The notes beneath the pieces were generated by a model. That model saw nothing but the letters and a program-made list of their open reading frames with translations, did no database searches and was not told where the DNA came from. Positions 11,103-20,450 of a DNA stretch of 64,000 nt are shown in pieces. The DNA comes from Effrenium voratum (taxonomy: Eukaryota > Sar > Dinophyceae > Suessiales > Symbiodiniaceae): the NCBI GenBank assembly GCA_963377175.1, contig CAUJNA010000491.1:160572-224571 (forward strand), read 5' to 3'. The translations under genes and the position numbers were made by a program. The number at the start of each line of letters is the position of its first letter. Position 1 is the stretch's first letter.

Positions 11103-12400
11103 TGAACAAGAACCGCTCGAGTTATCAAGAGGCACGCCGGAAGCTCCGTGACGTTCAGAAGTCCCGCGGCTTCTACAAGGCTTCTGGTGGCGGAGATGAA
11201 CGGCGGCAACTCATCGAGCGGGAGAAGTCCAAGAGCAGGTGCTCGGCGTGCCATCAGATTGGACACTGGGCAGGAGATGCGGCTTGTCCCAAGACAAGCA
11301 AAGCCGGTCCTCATCGTGGCAAGGGCAAGAGCAAAGGCAAAGGCAAGGGCAAATCCGGCAGTCTGAGTAAGTCCGCCTATTGGGTCTCTGCCGATCCGAC
11401 CTACTTCTCTCTGGAGGACTTAGATGAAGACGAGGCGGAGTTGGTGTTGACAGAGGCCTACTGCATGATGGTTCACACCACGGAGGACGACGATGAGAAG
11501 GGTGGCATGGATCAGGACGCTGGCTACACCGAGCTGGATGACCGCCGGAAGAAGCCCGACACCTACGCTGATTCCACGGATTGGGAGAAGGTGAGTGAGA
11601 CACCGATGCCGAGGAGCAACAACTACCATCATCCGGAGTCCACCGTCGCTACTACCACCACATCACTCGGTCGTTCCATCGTCGACCAGCAGGAGGTGAT
11701 CAGGCCCAAGATCAAGGCGAGCGTCGAGACCATGGAGGTTGAGAGTTTCGCAAAGGCCGTGCCCAAGAACCTGGAGACGCTGAAGGTCTTCGAGTTGCAG
11801 AGCTTGTGTGAGAAATGGGGAATCCAGACCTCTGGATCGAAGCAAGACCTTCGCGACCGCCTGGAACAGCTGTTCAACGGAGGAGCGGTGCCGAAGAAGA
11901 ACTGCACGGTCAAGTTCTTGAGGCTGGTGGAGGAGACCCAAAGCATGAGGACGTCGGGATATGGTGATGGCGTTCCGGTGGATCGTGGAAAAGGCAGTGG
12001 CATATTTCGAAGCTACATCATGGAGTCCGAGAAGGGCAAGGCTTCGGGATCTCAGGAACCACCTGTACTACGAGCCCAACGTGGAGTGCAAGAGCGAGGT
12101 GCAGCTGCCTACGCGAGCATGGCGAAGACTGGCATGTCGAAGAACAACAAGAAGATGCCGAAGGCGAAGGAGATTGGCCTCGACGACTTGGAGCTGGGTG
12201 AGTCTTTGGATGACATGGCATGCTATAAGTGCACAGCTCCGATGGTGCTGCGCCAGAACCGCAGCGATGGTGGCTACTTCTTTGCCTGTTCCCAGTTCCC
12301 AAAGACCAGATGTTCGTTCACAAGACCGCTCTTCGAAGGATTGGACATCCTCAACGGCAAGGTCTCGGGAGCCGTCAGGTTCCCGCGAGGTGGTCTTTGA
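10922..12400 (+). CDS. Copia gag C-terminus: zinc knuckle, SAP, C4 finger
   Basis: This frame continues gag after the shift near 10880. In order it has an acidic region, then a zinc knuckle of unusual spacing (CSACHQIGHWAGDAAC, that is C-x2-C-x4-H-x6-C instead of x4-C) near 11240. A Gly/Lys-rich basic tract (about 11320-11370) follows. Next is a SAP-type DNA-binding motif at about 11771-11878 (FELQSLCEKWGIQTSGSKQD, then RDRLEQLF) and a topoisomerase-type C4 zinc finger at about 12218-12320 (CYKCTAPMVLR ... GGYFFACSQFPKTRC). The frame terminates at 12400, but coding sequence continues in the next frame from about 12380. SAP and topoisomerase-type fingers are not standard copia domains, and both suggest nucleic-acid or chromatin contact. 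Confidence 0.8.
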   Translation: MAEPEEAFYGEYDEYGEENGEYEGEDWEEEAMQVQEEDQYEEKSDCGASQDGDVGEAYAVMNKNRSSYQEARRKLRDVQKSRGFYKASGGGDERRQLIEREKSKSRCSACHQIGHWAGDAACPKTSKAGPHRGKGKSKGKGKGKSGSLSKSAYWVSADPTYFSLEDLDEDEAELVLTEAYCMMVHTTEDDDEKGGMDQDAGYTELDDRRKKPDTYADSTDWEKVSETPMPRSNNYHHPESTVATTTTSLGRSIVDQQEVIRPKIKASVETMEVESFAKAVPKNLETLKVFELQSLCEKWGIQTSGSKQDLRDRLEQLFNGGAVPKKNCTVKFLRLVEETQSMRTSGYGDGVPVDRGKGSGIFRSYIMESEKGKASGSQEPPVLRAQRGVQERGAAAYASMAKTGMSKNNKKMPKAKEIGLDDLELGESLDDMACYKCTAPMVLRQNRSDGGYFFACSQFPKTRCSFTRPLFEGLDILNGKVSGAVRFPRGGL

Positions 12401-14042
12401 GAATGTGAAGGACGCCCCCGCGGTTCGAGGGGGGCAATTGCATGGTGAGAATTCAGTCAGTTTTGGTTGCGTTGAAGCACTTCGTGACCACGTGGAATGT
12501 GCTTTTGCTGCAGATGAAGATGAAGGTCAAATACAAATCGGTGGTTGCACAGAAAATGCGACGAAGGTTCATCATCAGCTCACGGACGATGGCGCCGGCA
12601 TCAACGAATCGCATGTGGCCTTGGTGGATACCGCTTGCACTTCCTGTATGCATTCGAGGAAGTGGCGTGAGGAGTATTCGAAATCGCTCCCGGAGGGCTA
12701 TGCTTGCGAGAAGACGGAGAGGTTCAAGGTGTTCCACTTTGCAGACGGCAGCAGCACAGGTCATAAAGTCGCTGTGTGGAAGATTCCAATATTTCTTGGA
12801 AACAGGCCTGGGCAAGTTCAGTCTGCAGAAGTAGACACTGGAACTACACCTTTGCTTCTGAGCATTGCGGCCCTGGTGGCGTTGGATGCTGTGTTGTTCA
12901 TGAAGAAGAAGGTCATGCGAGTTGAAGCTTTGGATCAGGAGCTGGAGTTGTTAGAGACTGGTACACGGCATTATGCGGTGAAGGTGGCCTACGACCTGGA
13001 GCTCGAGAACAAGACGGTCACGAGTTCTCCACCGGCATGTCAATCGGTGAACGATGACTTCTTCGTCTACCTGGGCCGTGAGGCAGCCTATTCCCTGATG
13101 TACACGGACTACCGGCATGACGAGATGGAGGTGGAGCAAGTGAGCTGTAAGGTTCAGTTTGGAGCACGTGGCATTCGTCGTGAAGATCAACGTGGGGAGT
13201 TGTCTCTACGGCGAGCTAAGGAGTTGTCCAGGACGATGGTGAGGTTGCGAAACGCAGACAGCCGGACTTGGGCAGCACTGCGGCGGAACTATACCCTGGC
13301 AGAGCAGGCCGCCACGGAAGGCTTCACGAACACGGTGATCTTCGAGCCCTTCGGAGGTCGTTTCGGGACAACGAGAGGGGCAAGTTCGGAATGGGGATGG
13401 ACATGCAGTCAGCCGCTGGATCTCTTGGATGGTTACGACCTACTTGGAGAAGCGGGACGACGGCATGTATTTCAGGTACTACGTCATCACCGACCCTTCC
13501 TGACGATCATTGCCTTTGACTGCAGAATCTGGAGCATCATGACCAACATGACCCCAGACGATAGATGGCAATTCCTGAGGAAGACCGTCGGCTTGAAGAC
13601 ACTGCGTTTGGTCAGGGATATCTGCAAGTACAAGTTCAATCGTGCAAGGTTCTATTTGGTGGAGAACCCGATCGGCTCGAAGGCTTGGACCTACCGCCAG
13701 ATCATGATGGAGATCATAAAGGAGATGGACGGCAAGTTCGCCATTGGAGATCAATGTCCTTTTGGCAAACGAGATCGAGATAGCCTACGACCAGAGCAAA
13801 AACGGACTGGTTGGCTTTCGAACTCGGAGGTCCTTCTGAATCAGATCTGTCGGAGGTGCTCTTGTCCACAAGGAGCACACCAGCCGATCGTTGGCAGCAA
13901 CTCTGGTGGTAGCAGGTCAAAGCAAGCATCAGAGTATCCTCAACCTCTTTGCCGAGCCATTTGCCGAGGAGTTCAACGTGAGATGGAGATGCTCTGTGAT
14001 CAGAGAGGTACGTGGGGAACACGCACTTCCGGCGGAGGATGA
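11961..14042 (+). CDS. Copia aspartic protease plus methyltransferase-like region
   Basis: Only the part from about 12380 on is the coding frame; upstream it overlaps the previous frame. The protease active site is the DTAC at 12627-12638 inside HVALVDTACTSCMHSRKW. A segment at about 13341-13560 resembles a Rossmann-type methyltransferase: a motif-I-like FEPFGGRFGTTRG, then an Asp-Leu pair, then FDCRIWSIMTNMTP where DNA cytosine methylases carry PCQ..S. The catalytic Pro-Cys is not present as such, so activity is doubtful. After KRTGWLSNSEVLLNQICRRC and a region ending near 13975 the frame moves by one. The TGA at 14040-14042 is downstream of that shift. Confidence 0.8.
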   Translation: MVMAFRWIVEKAVAYFEATSWSPRRARLRDLRNHLYYEPNVECKSEVQLPTRAWRRLACRRTTRRCRRRRRLASTTWSWVSLWMTWHAISAQLRWCCARTAAMVATSLPVPSSQRPDVRSQDRSSKDWTSSTARSREPSGSREVVFENVKDAPAVRGGQLHGENSVSFGCVEALRDHVECAFAADEDEGQIQIGGCTENATKVHHQLTDDGAGINESHVALVDTACTSCMHSRKWREEYSKSLPEGYACEKTERFKVFHFADGSSTGHKVAVWKIPIFLGNRPGQVQSAEVDTGTTPLLLSIAALVALDAVLFMKKKVMRVEALDQELELLETGTRHYAVKVAYDLELENKTVTSSPPACQSVNDDFFVYLGREAAYSLMYTDYRHDEMEVEQVSCKVQFGARGIRREDQRGELSLRRAKELSRTMVRLRNADSRTWAALRRNYTLAEQAATEGFTNTVIFEPFGGRFGTTRGASSEWGWTCSQPLDLLDGYDLLGEAGRRHVFQVLRHHRPFLTIIAFDCRIWSIMTNMTPDDRWQFLRKTVGLKTLRLVRDICKYKFNRARFYLVENPIGSKAWTYRQIMMEIIKEMDGKFAIGDQCPFGKRDRDSLRPEQKRTGWLSNSEVLLNQICRRCSCPQGAHQPIVGSNSGGSRSKQASEYPQPLCRAICRGVQREMEMLCDQRGTWGTRTSGGG

Positions 14043-14277
14043 GGAGGAGGATGAACCCATGCCAGAAGCCCAGCAGGAGCCCGTGCCGGATGAGGAGATG
14101 GTTGATGAAGATCGCTGGGAATTGAAGGAGGTGGAGCTTGAATTGGTTCGACATCATTTAGTTGCAAGACGTGCACTTTTTGCACCCCTTGATGGAACAG
14201 ACCCACCTGTACCGCTAGATCGGATCGCCGGCAAGAGAACCAACCACATCCGCAACGTGGGCGAGGACAAGGATTAA
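13891..14277 (+). CDS. Copia spacer between protease and integrase (stop-broken)
   Basis: From about 13975 the coding frame is this one: an acidic linker (DEEEDEPMPEAQQEP) followed by a basic segment. It ends at TAA 14275-14277, but the same frame stays open and coherent beyond it (VFTDDWHDRAEAGRDLDRSW...). The TAA therefore looks like a single nonsense change or a readthrough site and not a natural end. Confidence 0.6.
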   Translation: MAATLVVAGQSKHQSILNLFAEPFAEEFNVRWRCSVIREVRGEHALPAEDEEEDEPMPEAQQEPVPDEEMVDEDRWELKEVELELVRHHLVARRALFAPLDGTDPPVPLDRIAGKRTNHIRNVGEDKD

Positions 14278-15438
14278 GTCTTCACTGACGACTGGCATGA
14301 TCGAGCTGAAGCTGGACGAGATCTGGATCGTTCATGGACAGGCAAGACAGTTTTTGAGCTACTACCCCAGGAGCTAGTCTTACCTGAGCAACAAGCACCG
14401 CCAGCAGAGGACAAGCCTGTGACCTTGAGGAGACGGCGAGCGCGGACGAGACAACTGCAACGTGGCATGTGGACAAACCTGAAGGATGACAAGGTGCAGA
14501 GTCTCGTGGACGCCACCATGGAGGTGTACCGCGATAGTGGTTCCGTCGGTGGATGGATCATCATCGACAAGAACTCCGAGGTTGGTCAGGAGTGGAGATC
14601 GTTGGAGTCAGCTCAGGCAGACGTTCGGTTGATTCTGGCATCAGTGGACGCACGGAGGATGAAGAAACCCCAGCCTCATGTACAACCAGCAGAAGTTCCA
14701 CTTCGCAAGACACTCCTGTATATGGCCAGCAAGGACATTTTGTCTACAAGCTGGGAGGATTGGCAGCAATTGGCACCGAGTTCACAGTTGAGACCTTTTC
14801 CAAATCAATCACGTGTATTCTGCATTACGCTCTTCGGGGCGTTAGTTGGAGAAGATGAAGTTGAGCCTGGAGATGAAGCAGGGCGGCCTTCAGACCCCTT
14901 GAAGCACAAGGAGGCCGAGAGAGAAAGGAAGTGGCAAGCCTTGCCCCGGGAATTGAAGTTGGAAAGGATACATGTCAACCTCGGTCATGCACGACTGCCA
15001 GACATGTTACGAGCTCTACGTGTGTCAAAGGCATCAGAGATAGCCTTGCGAGCTTGCAGGTTGTTCAGGTGCTTGGAGTGCCCGAGGCTGTTGGAGCCGA
15101 AGATCCCTCGACCTTCCCGACTACCACATGTGGATGAATTCAACGTTGTTGTCGGCCTGGATGTGCTCAGTGAGAAGGACAGCAACGCTGATGAGTGGTG
15201 TTGGTTGAACGTGGTTGACGAGGGCGCTGGTTTTCAGGTGTGCAGCCTGTTGGGAGACACGCTGAAGAATCCAACAAGTCTGGAAGTGGTGAAGACCTTC
15301 GAGATGAGCTGGGGTGGCTGGGCTGGTATGCCCGAGAGAGGAGTGATTGTGGACAGAGCTAAGTACTTCCTGGGCGAACTGGCATCCCGACTCTCTGAAG
15401 AAGGTTGTCAGCAGCCAAGGCATCCCCGTGGCAGATAG
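14278..15438 (+). CDS. Copia integrase, zinc-binding and core N-terminal part
   Basis: This is the continuation of the preceding frame after the TAA. It contains a GAG-pre-integrase HHCC zinc finger (HVNLGH ... FRCLEC, roughly 14970-15080). The integrase core begins after it, with the first Asp in VVGLDVLSEKD (about 15160) and the second in GVIVDRAKYF (about 15350). The frame is lost at about 15400, where SRLSEEG changes to out-of-frame sequence. The third catalytic residue lies in the next open frame. Confidence 0.85.
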   Translation, partial: VFTDDWHDRAEAGRDLDRSWTGKTVFELLPQELVLPEQQAPPAEDKPVTLRRRRARTRQLQRGMWTNLKDDKVQSLVDATMEVYRDSGSVGGWIIIDKNSEVGQEWRSLESAQADVRLILASVDARRMKKPQPHVQPAEVPLRKTLLYMASKDILSTSWEDWQQLAPSSQLRPFPNQSRVFCITLFGALVGEDEVEPGDEAGRPSDPLKHKEAERERKWQALPRELKLERIHVNLGHARLPDMLRALRVSKASEIALRACRLFRCLECPRLLEPKIPRPSRLPHVDEFNVVVGLDVLSEKDSNADEWCWLNVVDEGAGFQVCSLLGDTLKNPTSLEVVKTFEMSWGGWAGMPERGVIVDRAKYFLGELASRLSEEGCQQPRHPRGR

Positions 15439-16427
15439 CGTTTGTTGAACGTGCTGGTGGAATATGGAAATCCACACTGAGGCGTATGGTGTGGAGTGAA
15501 CAGCTTGCAGGCAAGGAGGACATGTACATGGCTACCTCCGCCGTCAACTCAGCCCGCAACAACCTCACCAGACGCTCAGGTTTCTCGCCATCACAATGGG
15601 TGCTGGGTAGATCCATTCGTGTGCCAGCTGATCTGACAGAGGAATCAGAAGTGGTTCGCATTGGAGCTCAGTGTGCAGCTGAAACGCCTACCACACGCTT
15701 TTTCAGGAAGAATCAGATTCGCATGGCGGCACGAGAAGCTTTTATGAAGTTTGCAAACGATTCAGCCTTGAGGAGAGCAGAACTACGCCGAGTTCGTCCC
15801 ACTCGTGGTCCATTCAGCATTGGAGATTATGTGTTCTTCTATGACCAGGCAGAATGGGGCCCCCGGGATGTGTGGTGGGAGAAGGTTTTCCTGAGGAGCC
15901 TGAGGAGAAACTGCCTGCGGTGGATGAGAGAAGGGAGAGAAAGGCTGGAGCTGAGGAGAAAGAACAGGGCGCCGACGACCCCCCTACACTACCAGCACAA
16001 GCATCAGACCGGGAAGACCTGTCATCAAACTCAACGTCTATGGCCCGCATGGAGTATGAGTCTGAAAGGGACAGGAAGAAGATGTTATCCTCGCATGCAT
16101 TCTTTGATAAGAAGCAGAAGGCCAAGAAGCAGGAACAGAGGCGGAAAGAGCGAGAGCGGCTACCCCCTGTCAAGGATCTGCCGATGCCGGAACATCTGGA
16201 AGTGCCTGTTGGTCCTGAGTTTGATCCTGATTTGGACGATTTTCGGCAATCAACAGGAGCACCTTCGGTGGCCCCAATTCCAGAGGCTGCAGATGTTTCC
16301 GAACCTCGTGAACGAGAGGCAAAGCGGCAGCGAGTTTTGCAGGAAGGAGAAGAAGCGGAAGCGCTGGCAGCTCATGAGGTCAGTGTTCCCTTCAGCTATC
16401 TCGCAGTGGCCGAAGATGAGTTCCTGA
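15405..16427 (+). CDS. Copia integrase, catalytic Glu and C-terminal part
   Basis: This frame starts without an ATG, as expected for a shifted continuation. SPWQIAFVERAGGIWKS carries the catalytic Glu of the DDE integrase triad at about 15450. A typical integrase C-terminal segment follows (FSIGDYVFFYDQAEWG). The coding frame is lost at about 15856 in the run GGGGCCCCCGGG; the remainder of this open frame to 16427 is Arg-rich shadow translation. Confidence 0.85.
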   Translation: MSAAKASPWQIAFVERAGGIWKSTLRRMVWSEQLAGKEDMYMATSAVNSARNNLTRRSGFSPSQWVLGRSIRVPADLTEESEVVRIGAQCAAETPTTRFFRKNQIRMAAREAFMKFANDSALRRAELRRVRPTRGPFSIGDYVFFYDQAEWGPRDVWWEKVFLRSLRRNCLRWMREGRERLELRRKNRAPTTPLHYQHKHQTGKTCHQTQRLWPAWSMSLKGTGRRCYPRMHSLIRSRRPRSRNRGGKSESGYPLSRICRCRNIWKCLLVLSLILIWTIFGNQQEHLRWPQFQRLQMFPNLVNERQSGSEFCRKEKKRKRWQLMRSVFPSAISQWPKMSS

Positions 16428-18418
16428 TGGATAAGCTGGAGAATGTCGACAGTGACACGTTTTTGTTTGGCATGGAACGCAACGATTTCTACGACAGATA
16501 TTCAGCACTGGCGGAGTCGGCTTTAGCTGGCAGGGATGCGGACGCATCCGGTGGTGCAGTGAAGAAGAAAGCCCGCAAGGAGGTCAACCTAAAGAATCTG
16601 GACTATGACACCAGACAGCTCTTTGAGGGCGATGGTGGTTCAGACGCCAAGGAGTGGCGTGCACGGTTGGAGAAGGACGCTTGCGAGGTGCTGTCGCAGG
16701 ATGAATCCCGCCGCGTTTTGCAGGAGCTCCCTCACAGTGTGATTCCCACACGGTGGGTGAGGACGAACAAGAACGAAGGCAAGCCTGGTTCTCCTTATTT
16801 TGCGAAGAGTCGCATCGTGGTGCAAGGATTCAAAGACAAGTCGCTTGGAACTTATCGGCGTGACGCCCCTACTGGTTCCGCATTTGCAGAATCCCTGGTT
16901 TTGACTCTTTCAGCAGCTTCTGGATTTAAGATGGTTTGCAAGGACATCAAGAATGCGTATTTCTCTGGCAAAGAAATCGGGCGCGAACTGTATTTACTTC
17001 CACCACGAGGCGGTTTGCCGGGAGTGAAGCCCGGTACAGTCTTGAAGGTCCGGAAGGCGATATATGGCTTTGCAGAAGCAGCAAGGTTGTTCTGGTTGGC
17101 GTTGAAAGAACATCTGCAGAGCGATGGTTGGAAAGAGTCCAGATTGGAACCCGCACTGTTTTACTTGCGTGAGGAGGCGACCAAACGTTTGAAGGGAATT
17201 TTGGTTACGCGTGTAGATGATATACAAGCAGGTGTGGATGCCCTCGTTATGGATAAAGCTTTTCAGAAATCGTCGCTGGCTTTGGAATTTGCAACAAACA
17301 ACTATGACAGTTACACCTTCCGCGGACGTGAGGTAAAGCAAGTTCCCGGTGGTCATATCGATGTGACCATGAGCAATTATGTTCGCAGCATGAAGCCGGT
17401 TAAGACTGATAAAGACCGCAAGATGCACCTTGAGGCACGACTTACAGCAGCAGAACGGGAGACGCTGGAGTCGTCCGCGGGTGAACTTGGATGGGTGACA
17501 CGGCAATTGAGATGTGATCTGGCATATGAGAATGGTTGCATTCAGAGGAGCAAAGCAGACCCTTGTGTTGCAGACTTGGTCAGATTGCGATCAGCCGTGG
17601 GAGCAGCCAGGCGAGCAGCCCATTTCAGACAGAGGTATTGGTCAGATGTTGATCCTTACACAGCAGTAGTGGTGCATTTGGCAGATGCAGGACATGCCAA
17701 TGGCACACCGGAGAAAGACAACATCATGAAGTACCGGTCGGTGGGCGGATATTTCTTGCTTTTGGCGAACCCTGGAGTTCTTGAAGGACAAGAGGTGCGT
17801 GCAAACCTGATGAGTTTTCAAAGTTCGCAGACAAGGCGTGTTTGCAGGAGCACTTTGGCAGCCGAGGCAGCTCATTTGTCTGAAGCAGTAGAGGCAGGTG
17901 ACTGGTTGTCGGTGGTTCTTGCAGAAGCCCTGTATGGCGATATAGATTTGAAGCATTGGGGCCGCATTGTTGAGGAGCGCTCGAGAGTGTGCGTAACAGA
18001 TGCCCCAGCAGTTTACGACGACCTCAGCAAGGACAGTCACAGTACAAGCAGCGATAAACGCATGGCAATCGAAGGCGCTTTACTGAGAGAAACAGTCAAG
18101 CGGAAGAACGCGTTTGTGAGGTGGATCGACGGTGGTCAGAACATGGCTGACGTTTTGACAAAACTTCGAGCAGACACTGCAGTTCTCTTTGAGTATTTGC
18201 GAGAAGGGAAGCTTTGCTTGACGCAGACAGATGCAAACAAGAAGTCCAAGGAGAAGAAGCGTTTGCAGCGACAGAATTTGCGGCAGGTGAAAAGGGAAGA
18301 CCCTTTGAAGCAGAAGAAGAAAGAGGAGCGCATCACAGAGATCGTGAAGTTGATGCGGAAGCAAGATGCAAGCTCGGAGGACGAGCCAAAGTCAACAAAG
18401 GAAAAAGAAGGAATGTGA
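15854..18418 (+). CDS. Copia reverse transcriptase and RNase H
   Basis: An 854-codon uninterrupted frame. An acidic and Lys/Glu-rich linker occupies the first ~280 residues. Ty1/copia RT follows: RWVRTNKN and AKSRIVVQGFKD near the start, KDIKNAYFSG at motif A (about 16945), and TRVDDIQAG as the catalytic box, with Val-Asp-Asp at 17213-17221 instead of Tyr-X-Asp-Asp. Ty1-type RNase H follows with the acidic residues in LADAGHANG, STLAAEAAHLSEA, VCVTDAP and WIDGGQNMADVLTK. The Lys-rich tail ends at TGA 18416-18418, and the last codons run through the polypurine tract into the 3' LTR. This long clean frame contrasts with the five frame changes upstream. Confidence 0.95.
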   Translation: MGPPGCVVGEGFPEEPEEKLPAVDERRERKAGAEEKEQGADDPPTLPAQASDREDLSSNSTSMARMEYESERDRKKMLSSHAFFDKKQKAKKQEQRRKERERLPPVKDLPMPEHLEVPVGPEFDPDLDDFRQSTGAPSVAPIPEAADVSEPREREAKRQRVLQEGEEAEALAAHEVSVPFSYLAVAEDEFLMDKLENVDSDTFLFGMERNDFYDRYSALAESALAGRDADASGGAVKKKARKEVNLKNLDYDTRQLFEGDGGSDAKEWRARLEKDACEVLSQDESRRVLQELPHSVIPTRWVRTNKNEGKPGSPYFAKSRIVVQGFKDKSLGTYRRDAPTGSAFAESLVLTLSAASGFKMVCKDIKNAYFSGKEIGRELYLLPPRGGLPGVKPGTVLKVRKAIYGFAEAARLFWLALKEHLQSDGWKESRLEPALFYLREEATKRLKGILVTRVDDIQAGVDALVMDKAFQKSSLALEFATNNYDSYTFRGREVKQVPGGHIDVTMSNYVRSMKPVKTDKDRKMHLEARLTAAERETLESSAGELGWVTRQLRCDLAYENGCIQRSKADPCVADLVRLRSAVGAARRAAHFRQRYWSDVDPYTAVVVHLADAGHANGTPEKDNIMKYRSVGGYFLLLANPGVLEGQEVRANLMSFQSSQTRRVCRSTLAAEAAHLSEAVEAGDWLSVVLAEALYGDIDLKHWGRIVEERSRVCVTDAPAVYDDLSKDSHSTSSDKRMAIEGALLRETVKRKNAFVRWIDGGQNMADVLTKLRADTAVLFEYLREGKLCLTQTDANKKSKEKKRLQRQNLRQVKREDPLKQKKKEERITEIVKLMRKQDASSEDEPKSTKEKEGM
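18397..18413 (+). other. Polypurine tract
   Basis: Seventeen consecutive purines (AAAGGAAAAAGAAGGAA) abut the 3' LTR. This is the expected plus-strand primer for LTR-element reverse transcription. Confidence 0.9.
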
Positions 18419-18704
18419 GAATCGCCTAGGTCTACCAGCCTAGGAGCATGGATTGACTTTGGCATGGATTTGGGATCAGTGCATGTGCATCAAGGCTGGC
18501 CCGAGCAAGCGGTGGCTTCATAGCCCAGAGCATGCTGTCGGCCCGCACGGCACAACCCCACTTCACATGGTAGCAGCAGAACAGATAGCAGGACATCAGA
18601 TCAGATGACACGCAGATTGTGTTTCATTCGCATGTTTCACCTTTGGAGCATTCGTGAGTGAATATAGGACAAGTGAGCCCAACGCTGCCAGTTGCGCATT
18701 CGCA
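18414..18704 (+). repeat. 3' LTR
   Basis: 291 bp, identical to 9914-10204 except at 18670. The RT/RNase H stop codon lies in its first five bases. Confidence 0.95.
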
Positions 18705-18709
18705 CTGAG
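18705..18709. repeat. Target site duplication CTGAG (right)
   Basis: Matches 9909-9913. Removing one copy and the element restores ...GTTACTGAGTGAAAATG... Confidence 0.9.
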
Positions 18710-18946
18710 TGAAAATGTTTTTTCCCACAGCGTACGGGCTGTTTATCAGGACATGTGTATATATATATATATAAATATGCACAAACTACCCAAGGCAGGA
18801 ATAGACTAGCAGCAATGGCGGGCCGCAGGTACACGCATCGCCAGGATAATAGCGAGGCAACGAAAACACGACATGACATTCTCGCGGTTTCACACCACAG
18901 CGACAACTAGGGCCGACTGTGGCACTCTCAAACCATGAAACTTGAG

Positions 18947-19064
18947 CAGGGCTCCTTAAAATCTACATTTTGCAACCAGTTGAAACATGGCTTTTTCCGC
19001 CAAAATCAGGGGACACCACCATTGACAAGGCAATGTTCAGGTGTTTTTCGTGTAAGGATCCCTG
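18947..19064. mobile_element. Small TIR element, second copy
   Basis: Bounded by CAGGGCTCCTTA and TAAGGATCCCTG. It shares ACATTTTGCAACCAGTTGAA and the following 20-odd bases with the copy at 3454-3539, and carries an extra ~30 bp in its centre. Non-coding. Confidence 0.6.
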
Positions 19065-19349
19065 CTGAGTGGTGCAATCCTCGTTTTGCGCCAGCTGTCT
19101 CGCCCCGGAAGGTGTTTCTTCCCCGCTCGGGCGAGGAGCGCCTGGCAGCGCAGGCGTGGGCCAAACGGACTCGGAGATTCCCAGACTGCTGCGCGTGCTG
19201 CGCATCAACTCGGAAAGATGAAGCGTTGCTGATGGAAGAAGCCGAGTAGTTCTATGATCAAGGGCATTGTTCGGGCTGTTGAGCCGGAATTCTGCCAGGT
19301 GCCGGAAATGGCAGTGAGTGAGATCCCGGCGCAGGCACAGAGGGACTCT

Positions 19350-19427
19350 GCATGAAGCTGGCATGAAGCTGGCATGAAGCTGGCATGAAGCTGGCATGAA
19401 GCTGGCATGAAGCTGGCATGAAGCTAT
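19350..19427. repeat. 11-bp minisatellite, about 7 copies
   Basis: Tandem GCATGAAGCTG units, perfect over most of the length. Surrounding sequence (19,065-19,967) has no supported gene. Confidence 0.85.
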
Positions 19428-19967
19428 GCCGCGAGTTTTGCAGCTGTTTTGCCAAGACCAGAACTGCGAAGGCACCTTCGATTTTTCATCAACGCGTGGA
19501 GTACCTAGGCACGGATGCCTAGCAGATCGCATGACCCAACCCTTGCCAGGTCATACTCACAGTCAGAAGCTAGCATGGTTTTCGAGCTGAAAACTCCAAG
19601 TCCTTTTTCGCTATGTTGCTCCCACGACACATGAGATCCAATTTTCTGACACTCTGTGCACCAACAAAGACTCGGCAGCAGAACTTAGCTCGTTTTCGGG
19701 CCGGGCCTTTAGGCTTGGAGCTGCTGAGGCAGGGTCTAGAAGTGGGGGCTGCAAGCTGCAAGGCAGCTGCGCCTTTGATTCAGCACCAGTGGTGAGTCGG
19801 GTTGGGAAATGGATGCGGTACAAAGTCCTGGTGCGGAGACGGGTTTGGAGACTTGGCTGCTTGGCACCTGCAGGAACCTCTTGCTTGCCCTCCTGCGTAT
19901 CTCGCCGGGGCCTCCGGAAGTTCAGCGAGCCGACATGTCTTGCTCAGCTTTAATCGCTGTTGAACAC

Positions 19968-20061
19968 ATGGGTGTGGCTCAAAATGAAAGAGCTAGAGGT
20001 TTTAGTCTTTGGTTCCATTTACCAAGGTGCCATTTTGGTACATTTATTTGAGCCACAGGCA
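19968..20061 (+). mobile_element. Family-2 MITE, type c (diverged)
   Basis: Ends GGGTGTGGCTCAAAA and TTTGAGCCACAGGCAC. The interior TTTTAGTCTTTGGTTCCATTTA matches the copy at 46857-46962. Confidence 0.55.
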
Positions 20062-20450
20062 CATTCTCGCTTTGTGTTTCACATTGATAAGTTGCGGCGC
20101 GGGCCTTGGTACTGTTTGGGCCCTGCGTCAGCCTAGGGCTCAGCTGCGCCCGTCACTTTGCAGATCAGGTCCCTGCCGCAATGGCTGAGTTTGGCGCAGG
20201 CGGCGACAAAGGCCGGGCTTTGTTCACAATGCTCGGATTGTGTGTAGTGATTCCGTGTCCAGGCTTGTTTCTTCAAGCATTCTATTGAGGTCACAAGTGT
20301 GCTGCATCTCGTGGTCTGAAGCAACTTTTGCCGGAGCTGAGCAGGGTTCGGTTCAGCTGAGTCAGCTCAGAGTACTTGGGACTTGCCAATGTTTGCCATG
20401 TCGGGGTCGGGACCCTGGGTCCAAGGAGGATGTTCATCAGAGTTTGATTT

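Larger units (their letters stand above)
9914..18704 (+). mobile_element. Complete Ty1/copia LTR retrotransposon, 8,791 bp
   Basis: The element has two 291-bp direct LTRs (TG...CA ends) differing at one base, a 5-bp target duplication CTGAG, a primer-binding site directly after the 5' LTR and a 17-nt polypurine tract directly before the 3' LTR. Domain order is gag, zinc knuckle, SAP, C4 zinc finger, aspartic protease, methyltransferase-like segment, integrase, reverse transcriptase, RNase H. Integrase before RT defines Ty1/copia. Five frame changes and one in-frame stop interrupt the polyprotein, so this copy is probably not autonomous as written. The near-identical LTRs indicate a recent insertion or recent LTR homogenisation. 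Confidence 0.97.
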
